Of a stretch of DNA of 55,975 bases, positions 1 to 7,404 are shown in pieces. The notes beneath the pieces are model-generated. The model worked only from the letters and a program-made list of their open reading frames with translations. It ran no database searches and was not told the DNA's origin. Source of the stretch: Clostridiales bacterium (GTDB taxonomy: Bacteria; Bacillota; Clostridia; Oscillospirales; Oscillospiraceae). Where the stretch lies: contig JAAVHX010000020.1 of assembly GCA_014799475.1 (NCBI GenBank), positions 1-55,975 of the forward strand, read 5' to 3'. Within the stretch, counting starts at the first letter, position 1. Each line of letters opens with the position of its first letter. The position numbers were made by a program, and so were the translations under genes.

Positions 1-458
1 GCCCAGCCTGCGCAGTGGTCGCAGTTGGTGTAGGGGCGGTGGAGACTTTTGGTGCAGTAGGGGGCTGGATAGACGGTACCGTGGGGGTAGGTCTCTTTCA
101 GTGCCAGGATGGCGGAGCGCGCGGTTTCCTCTGTAATCACAGAGGGGGAGGTCTGGGTCTGCAAAGGGGCGGCCACCTCCTTGATGTAGGGGGAACTGGG
201 GTCGATGTAGACGCTGTTGGTAGCCGCGTCATAGGTCACGCCGAAGTCCACGGCTTTGCCGATATCTCGGAGCTTCACATAGTTGTTGCCGCCGATGCTG
301 TAAGCGGTCATGGCCACCCGCTGTCCATCCACGTAGATGGGCTGGCTGCTCAGTGTGGCGTTGATGGTGGTTGCGGCCTGAGCGGCTGGGCCGCTCAGCG
401 CAAGACCTGCCAGAATTCCGACGCCCATAAAAATCGCTTCTCTTTTTCTACTTCTCAT
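1..458 (-). CDS. Exported stalk-domain protein, C-terminus outside window
   Basis: About 152 N-terminal residues are visible; the gene runs off the left edge. The start (MRSRKREAIF) is preceded by AGGGAG. Residues about 8-27 form a signal peptide ending near AAQA. Residues about 33-75 match the copper amine oxidase N-terminal-like stalk domain: a YVDGQRV strand, then NYVKLRDIGKAVDFGVTYD, a fold common in clostridial surface proteins. The visible part ends in NCDHCAGW, resembling the cysteine motif of a clostridial stalk-domain family with an unknown C-terminal region. It is the third gene in a minus-strand row behind the SLH protein and the small secreted peptide. The enzymatic role, if any, lies in the missing part. 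Confidence 0.75.
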   Translation of the reverse strand, partial: MRSRKREAIFMGVGILAGLALSGPAAQAATTINATLSSQPIYVDGQRVAMTAYSIGGNNYVKLRDIGKAVDFGVTYDAATNSVYIDPSSPYIKEVAAPLQTQTSPSVITEETARSAILALKETYPHGTVYPAPYCTKSLHRPYTNCDHCAGW

Positions 459-474
459 AATGGTTTCTCCCTTC

Positions 475-507
475 GTATTGTGTTGCTTTCGGCAAGCAAC
501 ACAATAC
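475..507. promoter_or_regulatory. 14-bp perfect inverted repeat in leader of stalk-domain gene
   Basis: Arms gtattgtgttgctt (475-488) and aagcaacacaatac (494-507) are perfect complements around a 5-base loop. The repeat lies 16 bases upstream of the start codon of the partial stalk-domain gene, on the transcript side. Neither strand has a T-run after it, so an ordinary terminator is unlikely. It could be an operator or an RNA hairpin that controls translation. Confidence 0.6.
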
Positions 508-580
508 CGAAAGATCTGCGAGAAGTCGAACACTTTTTGAGCCACACAATGGAGAAAAACAGGGCGCAGAACGAAGCATA

Positions 581-709
581 TTACACAGCGGGCAGCAGAT
601 TCTTTCCGATGACATTTTCTTGGTTCGCAGCATATGCGGGAACAGATGTTATAGGAATCATAGTGAAAATCATTAATACTGCTAATAAGGCTGCAATTCG
701 TTTTTTCAT
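581..709 (-). CDS. Small secreted peptide precursor, 42 aa
   Basis: A short reading frame starts MKKRIAALLAVLMIF and ends ENVIGKNLLPAV. It begins 10 bases after the stop codon of the SLH protein, and its GGAG ribosome binding site lies in that gap, so the two are probably one transcript. Residues 1-24 are a textbook signal peptide (KKR, hydrophobic core, VPAYA cleavage site), leaving a mature peptide of about 17-18 residues with no cysteine. It may be a genuine exported peptide such as a signal or surface tag. It may also be the 5' remnant of a longer exported protein cut short by the TAA stop. I do not recognise the family. Confidence 0.55.
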   Translation of the reverse strand: MKKRIAALLAVLMIFTMIPITSVPAYAANQENVIGKNLLPAV

Positions 710-719
710 TTTTTTACTC

Positions 720-1289
720 CTAACTCATACAGTTATAGATTATAATTGCAATATCTGCTCGTGATAGCGGCTCTCCTTTTTTAGCGGATACTCCTTCTAA
801 AAGGTTGTATTTATCGGCTAACGCTAAGTATCCATCCGGATAATTCCCTAACTCTTTGGCCTCTGGCTCACCGCCGAACGCTCTGACAACCATAGTGACC
901 GCCTGCTCATATGTAACATCGTCTGAGGGGCCGAACTTTCCTCCACCGTAACCATTCACAATGCCAAGACTTGCCGCCTTGCCAACATATTTATTTGCCC
1001 AATGACCTGTCGGAACATCGGTAAACCGGGTCGAAGCTGTCAGGTCTCTATCCACATTAAGCATGCGGCAAACAATTGTAGCCATCTCTGCCCGGGTTAC
1101 AGTTTTGTAGGGATTAAAATTCCCATTGTTATCGCCAAACATGATGCCTGCTTTGTTCACATATTCTACCGCTACCGCAAATTCTTCGTACCCGTTCACG
1201 TCTGGGAAGGAAGCCGCCGCAAATGCCGGACATATCAATAATCCCCCCATCAGAAGCAGTAATAGGATACATCGAATCTTGCGCATCAT
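720..1289 (-). CDS. SLH-domain surface protein
   Basis: This 189-residue protein has a signal peptide (residues 1-24, ending AFA) followed by three S-layer homology repeats at about 28-75, 88-135 and 150-189. Each carries a FPDV/FTDV-like opening, a G-x-F-x-P core and a TRAEMA or SRADIA helix. SLH triplets bind pyruvylated secondary cell wall polymer. Nothing else is present, so the protein is essentially a wall anchor and may act with a partner. An AAGGAG site precedes tandem ATG codons (1289 or 1286). The small secreted peptide gene follows directly. Confidence 0.85.
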   Translation of the reverse strand: MMRKIRCILLLLLMGGLLICPAFAAASFPDVNGYEEFAVAVEYVNKAGIMFGDNNGNFNPYKTVTRAEMATIVCRMLNVDRDLTASTRFTDVPTGHWANKYVGKAASLGIVNGYGGGKFGPSDDVTYEQAVTMVVRAFGGEPEAKELGNYPDGYLALADKYNLLEGVSAKKGEPLSRADIAIIIYNCMS

Positions 1290-1435
1290 TGTTCATCTCT
1301 CCTTTTTGGTTTTTATGAATGTGTACTTTCTTGTAAAATGCTACTTGCGGCTCACAAGGTGTGGGTTGCAAGCCACTTTCCCTGTTGCAAAATTCAAGGG
1401 TATATGTTAAAATTTCTCTGTCGAAATAGACAAGA

Positions 1436-1472
1436 GCAGGGCACACCGTCCATAAAAACGGCTTTACCCTGC
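1436..1472. terminator. Hairpin between serine recombinase and SLH gene
   Basis: Arms gcaggg (1436-1441) and ccctgc (1467-1472) enclose a second weaker stem (accgt with acggc). It lies downstream of the serine recombinase on the minus strand. No long T-run follows, so terminator strength is doubtful. Confidence 0.35.
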
Positions 1473-1527
1473 CCAACACCATGGCTCATTTTGCGTGGAC
1501 TACAACCCACGCTTTATTGTCCAAATA

Positions 1528-2112
1528 TCATTCCTTACACCAACGCTGGAAGGTTCCATGGGCTACGCCCAGTTCCTTGGCCGCAGCTCTGCCGGAGAGT
1601 TCGCCCCTGCGCCACGCGGCCATGACAGACTCGTAGTTCTCGCCCCGATCCTTGAACTTCCGTCCGAAGTGAACGCCTTTGGCCTTGGCTGCGGCGATCC
1701 CCTCGGCCTGCCGCTGACGGTTGAACTCCCGCTCTGTCTGGGCCACATAGCTCAGAAGCTGGAGTACGATATCAGCAATCAGCACCCCGGTGAGGTCCCG
1801 GCCTTGGCGGGTATCCAGCAGGGGCATATCCAGCACTACGATGGCGACCTGTTTCTCTTTCGTCAATAGCCGCCACTGGTCTAAAATTTCATCGTAATTT
1901 CGTCCCAGCCGGTCGATGCTCTTGATGACGAGAGTGTCCCCGGCTTTCAGCTTTCGTACCAGCCGCCGGTAGCCAGGGCGCTCAAAATCTTTGCCGCTCT
2001 GTTTGTCCAGAACAATGTAATTGTCTGCTACGCCAAATTCCCTCATAGCGATGATCTGCCTGTCCTCATTTTGCTCTTTGGTAGAGACCCGAACATATCC
2101 GTATGTATCCAT
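1528..2112 (-). CDS. Serine recombinase, resolvase/invertase type
   Basis: A 194-residue small serine recombinase. The start MDTYGYVRVSTKEQNEDRQ carries the catalytic serine at position 10. The fold continues through residues about 60-75 (DTLVIKSIDRLGRNYDEI, with the conserved R-LGR motif) and the long E-helix region (QTEREFNRQRQAEGIAAAK). The C-terminal 45 residues form a Hin-type helix-turn-helix (GRAAAKELGVAHGTFQRW). Length and architecture fit Tn3-type resolvases and DNA invertases, which act on short sites by a 5'-phosphoserine intermediate. No transposase is adjacent, so it is probably a relic or the resolvase of an accessory island. The start is preceded by AGGAGCAAT. Confidence 0.9.
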   Translation of the reverse strand: MDTYGYVRVSTKEQNEDRQIIAMREFGVADNYIVLDKQSGKDFERPGYRRLVRKLKAGDTLVIKSIDRLGRNYDEILDQWRLLTKEKQVAIVVLDMPLLDTRQGRDLTGVLIADIVLQLLSYVAQTEREFNRQRQAEGIAAAKAKGVHFGRKFKDRGENYESVMAAWRRGELSGRAAAKELGVAHGTFQRWCKE

Positions 2113-2367
2113 ATTGCTCCTCCTTTTTCTGATAGCTACATTTTAGAGGAGCCATGGGGTTACACAATATAGAGTTATTTCAGAGGAAGTATAAGCGGCT
2201 GCCTCCCGCAAGGGAAACAGCCGCCTTGAATTATTTTATAGGGTTTCCTCTGATATATCACGTTTTCACCCCCCTTGACAACACAGCATACCAGCGTTGA
2301 GGGCAAAAGTCCAGCAAATTGTAGATGCAATTTAGGTGCTCTGAAATCAGAACTTTTCTGCAATTCT

Positions 2368-2413
2368 TTTCTTTGTAGACACTGGTGCAATTCGTCGGTG
2401 CGAATTCCTGCGG
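2368..2413 (+). repeat. Dispersed repeat, copy A
   Basis: The 19-base core ctttgtagacactggtgca (2371-2389) is identical to copies at 5395 and 19231, with weaker similarity for about 25 bases more. Copies A and B are in the same orientation and frame the three-gene AT-rich operon. The repeat matches no element I recognise. Confidence 0.7.
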
Positions 2414-2450
2414 CTATCCGTATGTAGGAAATGGTTTTCTGCCATAATGC

Positions 2451-2479
2451 GTGACAATCGAGAAAAACTGTGTTATCAT
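2451..2479 (+). promoter_or_regulatory. Promoter of the sce7726-sce7725-RES operon
   Basis: GTGACA (2451-2456), a 17-base spacer and TATCAT (2474-2479) give a good vegetative promoter 45 bases before the first start codon, which has an AGGAGG site at about 2510. Confidence 0.6.
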
Positions 2480-2523
2480 AGCAACAGAGTATTTTAAAAG
2501 CCATAATAAGGAGGGAATCGAGA

Positions 2524-3393
2524 ATGGCTGATAATAGCCGAGCCATAAACCGCGTGTTTACGCGTAATGTCATTTGCGATTTGATCCAAAATGGCAAGAG
2601 CGATGTTTTTGACTATGTTGTGCGAAGATATATTGATGTACCTGAAAACAAAAATCATGGAGAACTAATCAGTGAAGTTTACATGCATCTGGAGAAACAA
2701 CAACGCAATGAATACTACTATATGAACACCCTATTGAACAAATTGCTTGTTGGAATCCATAATGTGAACACAACAACAGCACTTTCGCAAATCCATATTG
2801 GACATTCTATTGCGGACTTTGTAATGATAAACGGCGAAGGACAGGTATACGAGATCAAATCAGATTTAGACAACTTTGATCGACTGCATGATCAGCTACA
2901 TGATTATTTTTGCGCATTTAGCAAAGTATCTGTATTAGCCTCTATTCATGAACTTGGAAAAGTAAAAAACGTATTGAGCACCATGGGTGATATGGGAGAT
3001 GCAGTGGGGGTTTATGTCCTCTCAGATAATAATACAATATTCAGTAGGGAACGCAGTCGAAAACCATTAGAATACAACGATTTACTTAACCACGAAAGTA
3101 TTTTTAAGCTGTTACGAAAACGTGAGTACGAAAGTGTATTGCTCCGCTATTTTGGGGCATTACCCCAATCAGCCCCTGTTTTTTATTTTAGGGCTTGCTT
3201 GGGGCTTTTTGAAAAGATTCCTATTTTAGAAGCTCAGAAACTTGCCCACTTAGAGTTGAAAAAACGAAACAAAATAACTGTAGAAGAGTTTGAAAGTATT
3301 CAGCCAGAATTGAAATCTGTGGTCTATTTTTCTAACCTGGTTGGTAAATTGTCAGAGTTGAACAGACTACTTCAAAAAAATTATGGAGGGTGA
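2524..3393 (+). CDS. sce7726-family protein, PD-(D/E)XK nuclease-like
   Basis: This 289-residue protein resembles the sce7726 family of uncharacterised bacterial proteins. Residues 98-112 read as the core of a PD-(D/E)XK nuclease fold: D98 in ADFVMING, then E110-I-K112 in VYEIKSD, with E47 as a possible upstream acidic residue. A DNA- or RNA-cutting role is therefore plausible but unproven. It opens a tight operon: the next start lies 3 bases after its stop, and the family is typically found beside sce7725 proteins, as here. The start follows a clear AGGAGG. Base composition is far more AT-rich than the glycan and lsr genes to the right, indicating transfer. Confidence 0.75.
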   Translation: MADNSRAINRVFTRNVICDLIQNGKSDVFDYVVRRYIDVPENKNHGELISEVYMHLEKQQRNEYYYMNTLLNKLLVGIHNVNTTTALSQIHIGHSIADFVMINGEGQVYEIKSDLDNFDRLHDQLHDYFCAFSKVSVLASIHELGKVKNVLSTMGDMGDAVGVYVLSDNNTIFSRERSRKPLEYNDLLNHESIFKLLRKREYESVLLRYFGALPQSAPVFYFRACLGLFEKIPILEAQKLAHLELKKRNKITVEEFESIQPELKSVVYFSNLVGKLSELNRLLQKNYGG

Positions 3394-3396
3394 GCA

Positions 3397-4323
3397 ATGT
3401 ATTTTCCGTATTTTAGAGGCAGACAGTATGAATTGTTAGCACTAAAGGAGCTTGCATTAGGCAGACTTATATCATCTTCTGTAATTCCTGTTGTCGAGCC
3501 CGTAAAACTTATCCCAGCTTTGAATAATTCACTGGCAGCGTTCAGTAAATCGGAACTGCCAATTAGTCTGATATTAAACCCGAATGTAGGCGATTTAGCT
3601 GAGGAAGCCGAAACGATTGACCAACTGATCGATAGATTTTGTACGGATCAAGCAATTATTCCTTCTGTTTTGCTGAATGAAAGTACCGAAGCAGTTGTAT
3701 CTAAATTGGCACAAAAGGGGCTTGCTAACAAAGATGTTTTAGCGGTGCTTGATAATCGAGATTACCTTGATATTTATTGCGCTCTTTTTGGAGAAGATTC
3801 TCCTCGTTTTACACTTTGCCCGGATGAGAGACTTATCCGGCGCAAGGTAAAAAAAAGTAAAATACTTTTTGATGACCGCTTTAATAAGCAAAACCGCAAT
3901 GCAGATTATCCAGAAGACGAATTTTTTTCGGACAACCATCTTGATTTAGAATCAGACAATTATGTTGGTTTTGGTGATTATTCAATTGTAGGCCGTGAAT
4001 ATATTGAATCAGGATTTGCACCCTATGCTGTGGCAATTCACATTGTATATTTTGCAGATGATAGCTCCCTTAGGATAAAGCACTTCGTATCTGATTCGAA
4101 TGACGATATCTCGGATGTGGCCGGAAAATTCTACGAAGCAGTTACAAAACTTTATAATTGGTATGTCCACGGTCAAGAAAAGCAGTTGACCTCTGGCCTA
4201 CAAATACTACTTGACCACTATAAGAATCAAACTTATCCAGGGCTTCCCACACTGAAGAAACTATCTATCATGCATCATCTTGAATTGGTTGGCAACTATC
4301 TGGATGGGAGACTAAAGATATGA
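3397..4323 (+). CDS. sce7725-family protein
   Basis: A 308-residue protein starting MYFPYFRGRQYELLALKEL, the characteristic opening of the sce7725 family. It continues with a VIPVVEPVK strand and LILNPNVGD motif. These features, with the regular alternation of helices and strands, suggest a TIM-barrel-like fold related to the phage beta-protein family. Function is unknown. It has no signal peptide or membrane segment. It sits 3 bases after the sce7726 stop with GGAGGGTGAGC as ribosome binding site, and its end overlaps the RES gene start by 4 bases (ATGA), so the three proteins are made together. Confidence 0.72.
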   Translation: MYFPYFRGRQYELLALKELALGRLISSSVIPVVEPVKLIPALNNSLAAFSKSELPISLILNPNVGDLAEEAETIDQLIDRFCTDQAIIPSVLLNESTEAVVSKLAQKGLANKDVLAVLDNRDYLDIYCALFGEDSPRFTLCPDERLIRRKVKKSKILFDDRFNKQNRNADYPEDEFFSDNHLDLESDNYVGFGDYSIVGREYIESGFAPYAVAIHIVYFADDSSLRIKHFVSDSNDDISDVAGKFYEAVTKLYNWYVHGQEKQLTSGLQILLDHYKNQTYPGLPTLKKLSIMHHLELVGNYLDGRLKI

Positions 4324-5351
4324 ACTGTTGCATAGAATGCTTTCATGATGCGCAGATTCGAGACATGATTCGAACAGCTAACAAAATCGGAGATTGTAAT
4401 TTTTGTGGGGGAAAGAGTGTTCCAGTTTATCCTGTAGATGATCAGTCAGATTTATCTGATTTGATTTCAGGAGTAATAAGTGTATATGAGGAATTTGATG
4501 AGGGGGAATCTCTTTTCCAGTTGCTGGTTAACGACTGGCATATTTTTAACAGTACGTTGCCCTCATCATATAAGCTGGTCGAAGCCTTTGCGGGGGTGAT
4601 ATTTGGCGGAAAAGGAGCTGAGTATAACAAGAACGTCCGTATACCTCGCACCTTTTCCGAAAAGTATGGCATTTTCTCAGGACATTCTTGGGCGGAGTTT
4701 TCGAAAGAAATTAAGACACAGAATCGTTTCCATAATGACTTTTTTAAGCCAGACCAGTTAGCGTCATTTTTGACGTACAGCACGTCTAAATATCGCAAAG
4801 GCACTGCATTTTATCGTGCGCGAATATGCGAGAGTATGGCCGGGTATGCTATTGAGGAGATGGGGGCTCCACCACTTAGAAAGAGAAAGCCTGGGCGAGT
4901 GAATCCTGAGGGAATCGGCATTTTCTATCTGACATCGGATATGGAAACCGCATTGAATGAGGTAAGAGCCAGTGCATTTGACTTTGTAAGCATTGGGGAA
5001 TTCCGCCTTAAAAAAGATATTAGTGTCATCAATATCTCTTCTTTAAATGAAATTAGTCCCGTTCTATATTCCAGCGGATTAGAGTCATTAGCTGCAAATA
5101 TTTCTATCTTCGGAGATATTTCAAAAGAGATTTCGAAGCCTTTGCGGAGAAGTGATAGCCTTTTGGAATATTTGCCGACTCAGTACATCACAGAATTTAT
5201 CAAGAGTAAAGGCTATGCCGGAGTTGAGTATACCAGCACAATGGGAACTGGAGGCAGAAATATTGCAGTGTTTGATGAATCTTTGTTTGCAGGAGTATCC
5301 GTACATAATGTTGAGATAAAAACGATTAGATACTGCTATAATAATTTGTAA
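4320..5351 (+). CDS. Zinc-finger/RES-domain protein, putative NAD-targeting toxin
   Basis: This 343-residue protein begins with a likely zinc knuckle (C4, C7, C26, C29) followed by an alpha-helical HEPN-like segment to about residue 155. It ends in a RES domain (about 160-330). The RES signature residues are visible: arginine in FYRARICE, tyrosine in IFYLTSD and glutamate in ALNEVRA, with a downstream serine-rich segment. Known RES toxins of RES-Xre modules consume NAD+. Here no Xre antitoxin is present; the partners are sce7726 and sce7725 proteins translationally coupled upstream. The arrangement suggests an effector (RES) with sensor or nuclease partners. The function is inferred. Confidence 0.72.
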   Translation: MNCCIECFHDAQIRDMIRTANKIGDCNFCGGKSVPVYPVDDQSDLSDLISGVISVYEEFDEGESLFQLLVNDWHIFNSTLPSSYKLVEAFAGVIFGGKGAEYNKNVRIPRTFSEKYGIFSGHSWAEFSKEIKTQNRFHNDFFKPDQLASFLTYSTSKYRKGTAFYRARICESMAGYAIEEMGAPPLRKRKPGRVNPEGIGIFYLTSDMETALNEVRASAFDFVSIGEFRLKKDISVINISSLNEISPVLYSSGLESLAANISIFGDISKEISKPLRRSDSLLEYLPTQYITEFIKSKGYAGVEYTSTMGTGGRNIAVFDESLFAGVSVHNVEIKTIRYCYNNL

Positions 5352-5608
5352 AGCTAACGGTTGATGAAGTATATAAAATCTGCTTAAGGCTTCTCTTTGT
5401 AGACACTGGTGCAGTCCATCACTGTAAATTCCTGCTGATACTTTTACCTATGAAACCCCGCAGATTACTGTTTTGACCACATAACCAGCCACAGACAGAC
5501 GTGGAAACAACGGACAACCTGTTTTTAGAAAGTGCTGGAAAGGAATTGGGTTGGAACAGAAACAACTATAAATCATCAAAAATTATTACAAAAAATTTAA
5601 TTTGGCTG
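5352..5608. other. Intergenic region between RES gene and left att site
   Basis: It contains repeat copy B (5392-5437) and then AT-rich sequence leading to the tRNA-Thr fragment. No upstream half of a tRNA is visible before the att core. No supported gene was seen. Confidence 0.5.
5392..5437 (+). repeat. Dispersed repeat, copy B
   Basis: Same 19-base core as copy A at 5395-5413, same orientation, 45 bases after the RES stop codon. Together with copy A it brackets the 2.8-kb operon. Confidence 0.7.
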
Positions 5609-5653
5609 TTGGTAAGGATGAGGTCTCCAGTTCAAATCTGGATAGCAGCTCCA
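5609..5653 (+). repeat. Left attachment site: 3' fragment of tRNA-Thr(GGT)
   Basis: The 45 bases run from a TTGGTAA anticodon loop (anticodon GGT) through the anticodon-stem 3' strand, AGGTC variable loop, TCCAG/TTCAAAT/CTGGA T arm and acceptor strand to the terminal CCA. They are identical to 13837-13881. The 5' half of a tRNA is absent upstream, so this is an att site and not a working gene. Confidence 0.85.
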
Positions 5654-5655
5654 TA

Positions 5656-5690
5656 AAAACCGCTTAAATCGTTGGATTTAGGCGGTTTTT
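5656..5690 (+). terminator. Terminator after left tRNA fragment
   Basis: A 15-bp stem with one mismatch (5656-5670 with 5675-5689), loop gttg, ending in a T-run. It sits 3 bases after the tRNA CCA, where a tRNA terminator would be. Confidence 0.7.
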
Positions 5691-5803
5691 GCTTTAGATT
5701 TTTAACTTTTTGGAGCCATTTGAAAATTCCGAAAGACCTCGTTGTTGGAAAAATGGGCTTTTTGCAAAAGATTTTGCAATTTTTGAGGGAGCCGAGGGCC
5801 TTC

Positions 5804-5826
5804 AAACCGTTGTGCTGCAACGGTTT
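5804..5826. repeat. 9-bp inverted repeat near integrase 3' end
   Basis: Arms aaaccgttg and caacggttt around a 5-base loop, between the att site and the integrase stop. A second palindrome (ttgcaaaa with ttttgcaa) lies about 40 bases to the left. They could be integrase arm-binding sites or weak terminators. Confidence 0.35.
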
Positions 5827-5866
5827 CAGGGCTTGGGGCGTTGCAAATTTCCTGCAACCGCCGGGG

Positions 5867-7198
5867 CTATGAGGAATAGGCCCGGTCAACAACGGCGGCG
5901 GCCTTGGATATGGTTTCCCGGCCTTTGACGTAATAGCGCAGGGTCATGGCTGACGTGGTGTGCCCTGCTGCGGCCTGGGCAAGTTTAATATCCTTGGTTT
6001 GGTCATATAGATCAGTCAATACAGTGGTGCGGAAGCGGATGGGCGTGATGTTCTCGGTAAATCCAGTGTCCCGCTTGATTCGATCACACATTTTCCGAAC
6101 CTGGGTATAGGTCAGGGGCTTAGTGCCGCCGAACACAAATTCACCATCTTTGACCGTGGGCAGATGGGGGACGGCCAGAGCCGACAGGCCAATAGTCCGG
6201 GCGCTGCTTTGGGTCTTGGTGTCCTTGATCTCCGGCTGGTTCCGGGTGGGGTGTGTTACAGCCCTACAAATGTGTATCTCCCCGTTTTCCGGGTCAATGT
6301 CGGCGGCTTGCAGCCCCAGCACTTCCTCAAGGCGAAGCGGGTGCAGTGCCTGGATTGCCAGATAAGCCCGGTCTATGGGGTCTTTAATGTCAGTGATGTG
6401 CTGAACCAGGTAGCGCATTTGCTCCACGCTATAGGGGGTGGTGGCTTTGCTGGCCCGGCCCGTTATCTTGATTCTCTTGGACTTCAACGGGCTCTTGGCA
6501 ATCAAGCCATCCTCGACAGCAGCGTCAAGAATTTGATTCAGCACCATTTTGGCCTTGTCCTTGGTGGCCTTGCTGCCGCTCATGCTGTTAAAGAGCCTTT
6601 GCACATCGTCGGTGGTCATATCCTCCACGGTCAGGCCGTCAAAGGCGGGGAGCAGATGAAGGGTGAGCTGCCGCTTGTAGGTGGTGGCGGTTGCAGTTTC
6701 GACGCTGGGCTTGGAGTATGTCTCGAACCACGTCATAGCGTAGTCAGCGAAAAGATGCTTGCCGCGCTCCTGGGCGGTGCCCTGGGAACCTACCAGCTTC
6801 AGCAGCTTGTCAGCATATTCCTGCTCGGTGTTGGCCCTTATCCAGTGTTTAGCGCCGTTTATGGTAATAGTACGGGTGATTTTTGCCATCTCAATCTCTC
6901 CTTGAAATGGCGTACAATCCAACTCTATGCGGTTGTCAAGGTGCTGCTGCCCCTGACTGTTAAGGTCGGGGGTGTCCATCTCTACACACTCAGTATAGCA
7001 CATCTTGCAACTTTTTTCAATGAAATTCTCTAAATACTGCCTTGGAATCAGCGGTTTTTCTGCGATTTCCGCGCAAATGATTTCCCCAGCCCGGATAAGC
7101 TCGTTTATGGTGGCGGGGTCAACCCTCAATATCTCGGCGGCTTCTGGAACCGTGAGTATATCGGGGCAGTGGTCTAATAAGCTCATTGTAACCTCCAT
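5867..7198 (-). CDS. int: Tyrosine integrase with fused excisionase-like N-terminus
   Basis: A 443-residue protein. Residues about 12-60 are a winged-helix, excisionase-like segment (ILTVPEAAEILRV, then IPRQYLENFI). Residues 104-443 are a complete phage-type integrase: an AP2-like arm-binding domain, a SAM-like core and a catalytic domain. Catalytic residues visible are arginine in PLRLEEVLGL, lysine in KDTKTQSS, arginine in ITPIRFRTT, histidine in AAGHTT and tyrosine in TLRYYVKG. The box II H-x-x-R is altered to I-R-F-R, an unusual loss of the first histidine. A second start at 6889 (MAKITRT) has its own AAGGAGA site, so a 340-residue integrase without the HTH could also be made. It should act on the flanking tRNA-Thr sites. 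Confidence 0.88.
   Translation of the reverse strand: MEVTMSLLDHCPDILTVPEAAEILRVDPATINELIRAGEIICAEIAEKPLIPRQYLENFIEKSCKMCYTECVEMDTPDLNSQGQQHLDNRIELDCTPFQGEIEMAKITRTITINGAKHWIRANTEQEYADKLLKLVGSQGTAQERGKHLFADYAMTWFETYSKPSVETATATTYKRQLTLHLLPAFDGLTVEDMTTDDVQRLFNSMSGSKATKDKAKMVLNQILDAAVEDGLIAKSPLKSKRIKITGRASKATTPYSVEQMRYLVQHITDIKDPIDRAYLAIQALHPLRLEEVLGLQAADIDPENGEIHICRAVTHPTRNQPEIKDTKTQSSARTIGLSALAVPHLPTVKDGEFVFGGTKPLTYTQVRKMCDRIKRDTGFTENITPIRFRTTVLTDLYDQTKDIKLAQAAAGHTTSAMTLRYYVKGRETISKAAAVVDRAYSS
6887..6903 (-). promoter_or_regulatory. Internal ribosome binding site and start in integrase
   Basis: AAGGAGAGA at 6895-6903 precedes the ATG at 6889, opening MAKITRTITING, the usual N-terminus of free-standing integrases. 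It implies a second, shorter translation product or a past gene fusion. Confidence 0.6.
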
Positions 7199-7230
7199 CT
7201 GCTGGCAGAGGTTATATGATAAAAGTTTCT

Positions 7231-7295
7231 TTTGATTGATTTTGGTTACTTGTCGATTAAGATTTTTGATTGGTTCAAGTTGTTTGATTGATTTA
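7231..7295. repeat. TTTGATTGATTT-type repeats between integrase and relaxase genes
   Basis: Copies of tttgattgattt lie at 7231 and 7283, with degenerate copies at about 7253 and 7264. The AT-rich iteron-like cluster upstream of the integrase gene could bind integrase arms or serve as an origin element. Confidence 0.45.
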
Positions 7296-7348
7296 GGCTA
7301 TGTGATAGTGATTATGCCAGCTTTATAAATTCGATTTTTCAAAAGGTG

Positions 7349-7372
7349 GCCCGCCCTTGCTGGGCGGGCAGG
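7349..7372 (-). terminator. Hairpin after Rep_trans gene
   Basis: gcccgccc and gggcgggc form a strong stem just downstream of the relaxase stop; CACCTTTT follows on the minus strand. It is a probable terminator of the mobilization operon. Confidence 0.55.
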
Positions 7373-7404
7373 ATTTAAAGCGCACGCCTGGAAGCGGTGG
7401 GAGA

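Larger units (their letters stand above)
2113..2523. other. Intergenic region with hairpin, dispersed repeat and promoter
   Basis: This stretch separates the divergent serine recombinase and sce7726-type gene. It holds a strong hairpin at about 2188-2222 (gcggctg with cagccgc and a GCAA-type loop), copy A of a dispersed repeat at 2368-2413, and a sigma-A-like promoter at 2451-2479. A minus-strand open frame across it has no ribosome binding site or recognisable domain. Confidence 0.5.

Noticed and set aside
1361-1511. Imperfect inverted repeats gtgggttg.../...caacccac as ends of a small insertion sequence
   Set aside because: Only 13 of 16 bases match, no target duplication is visible and nothing transposase-like lies between.
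2175-2597. Minus-strand 140-codon frame opposite the sce7726 promoter
   Set aside because: It overlaps the promoter and start of a well-supported plus-strand gene, lacks a ribosome binding site and has no recognisable domain.
5566-5653. Complete tRNA gene at the left att site
   Set aside because: The anticodon loop to CCA part is perfect, but the upstream 40 bases are AT-rich and cannot form the acceptor, D arm or anticodon-stem 5' strand.
7231-7295. CRISPR-like array
   Set aside because: The repeats are short, irregularly spaced and lack uniform spacers; no cas gene is in the window.
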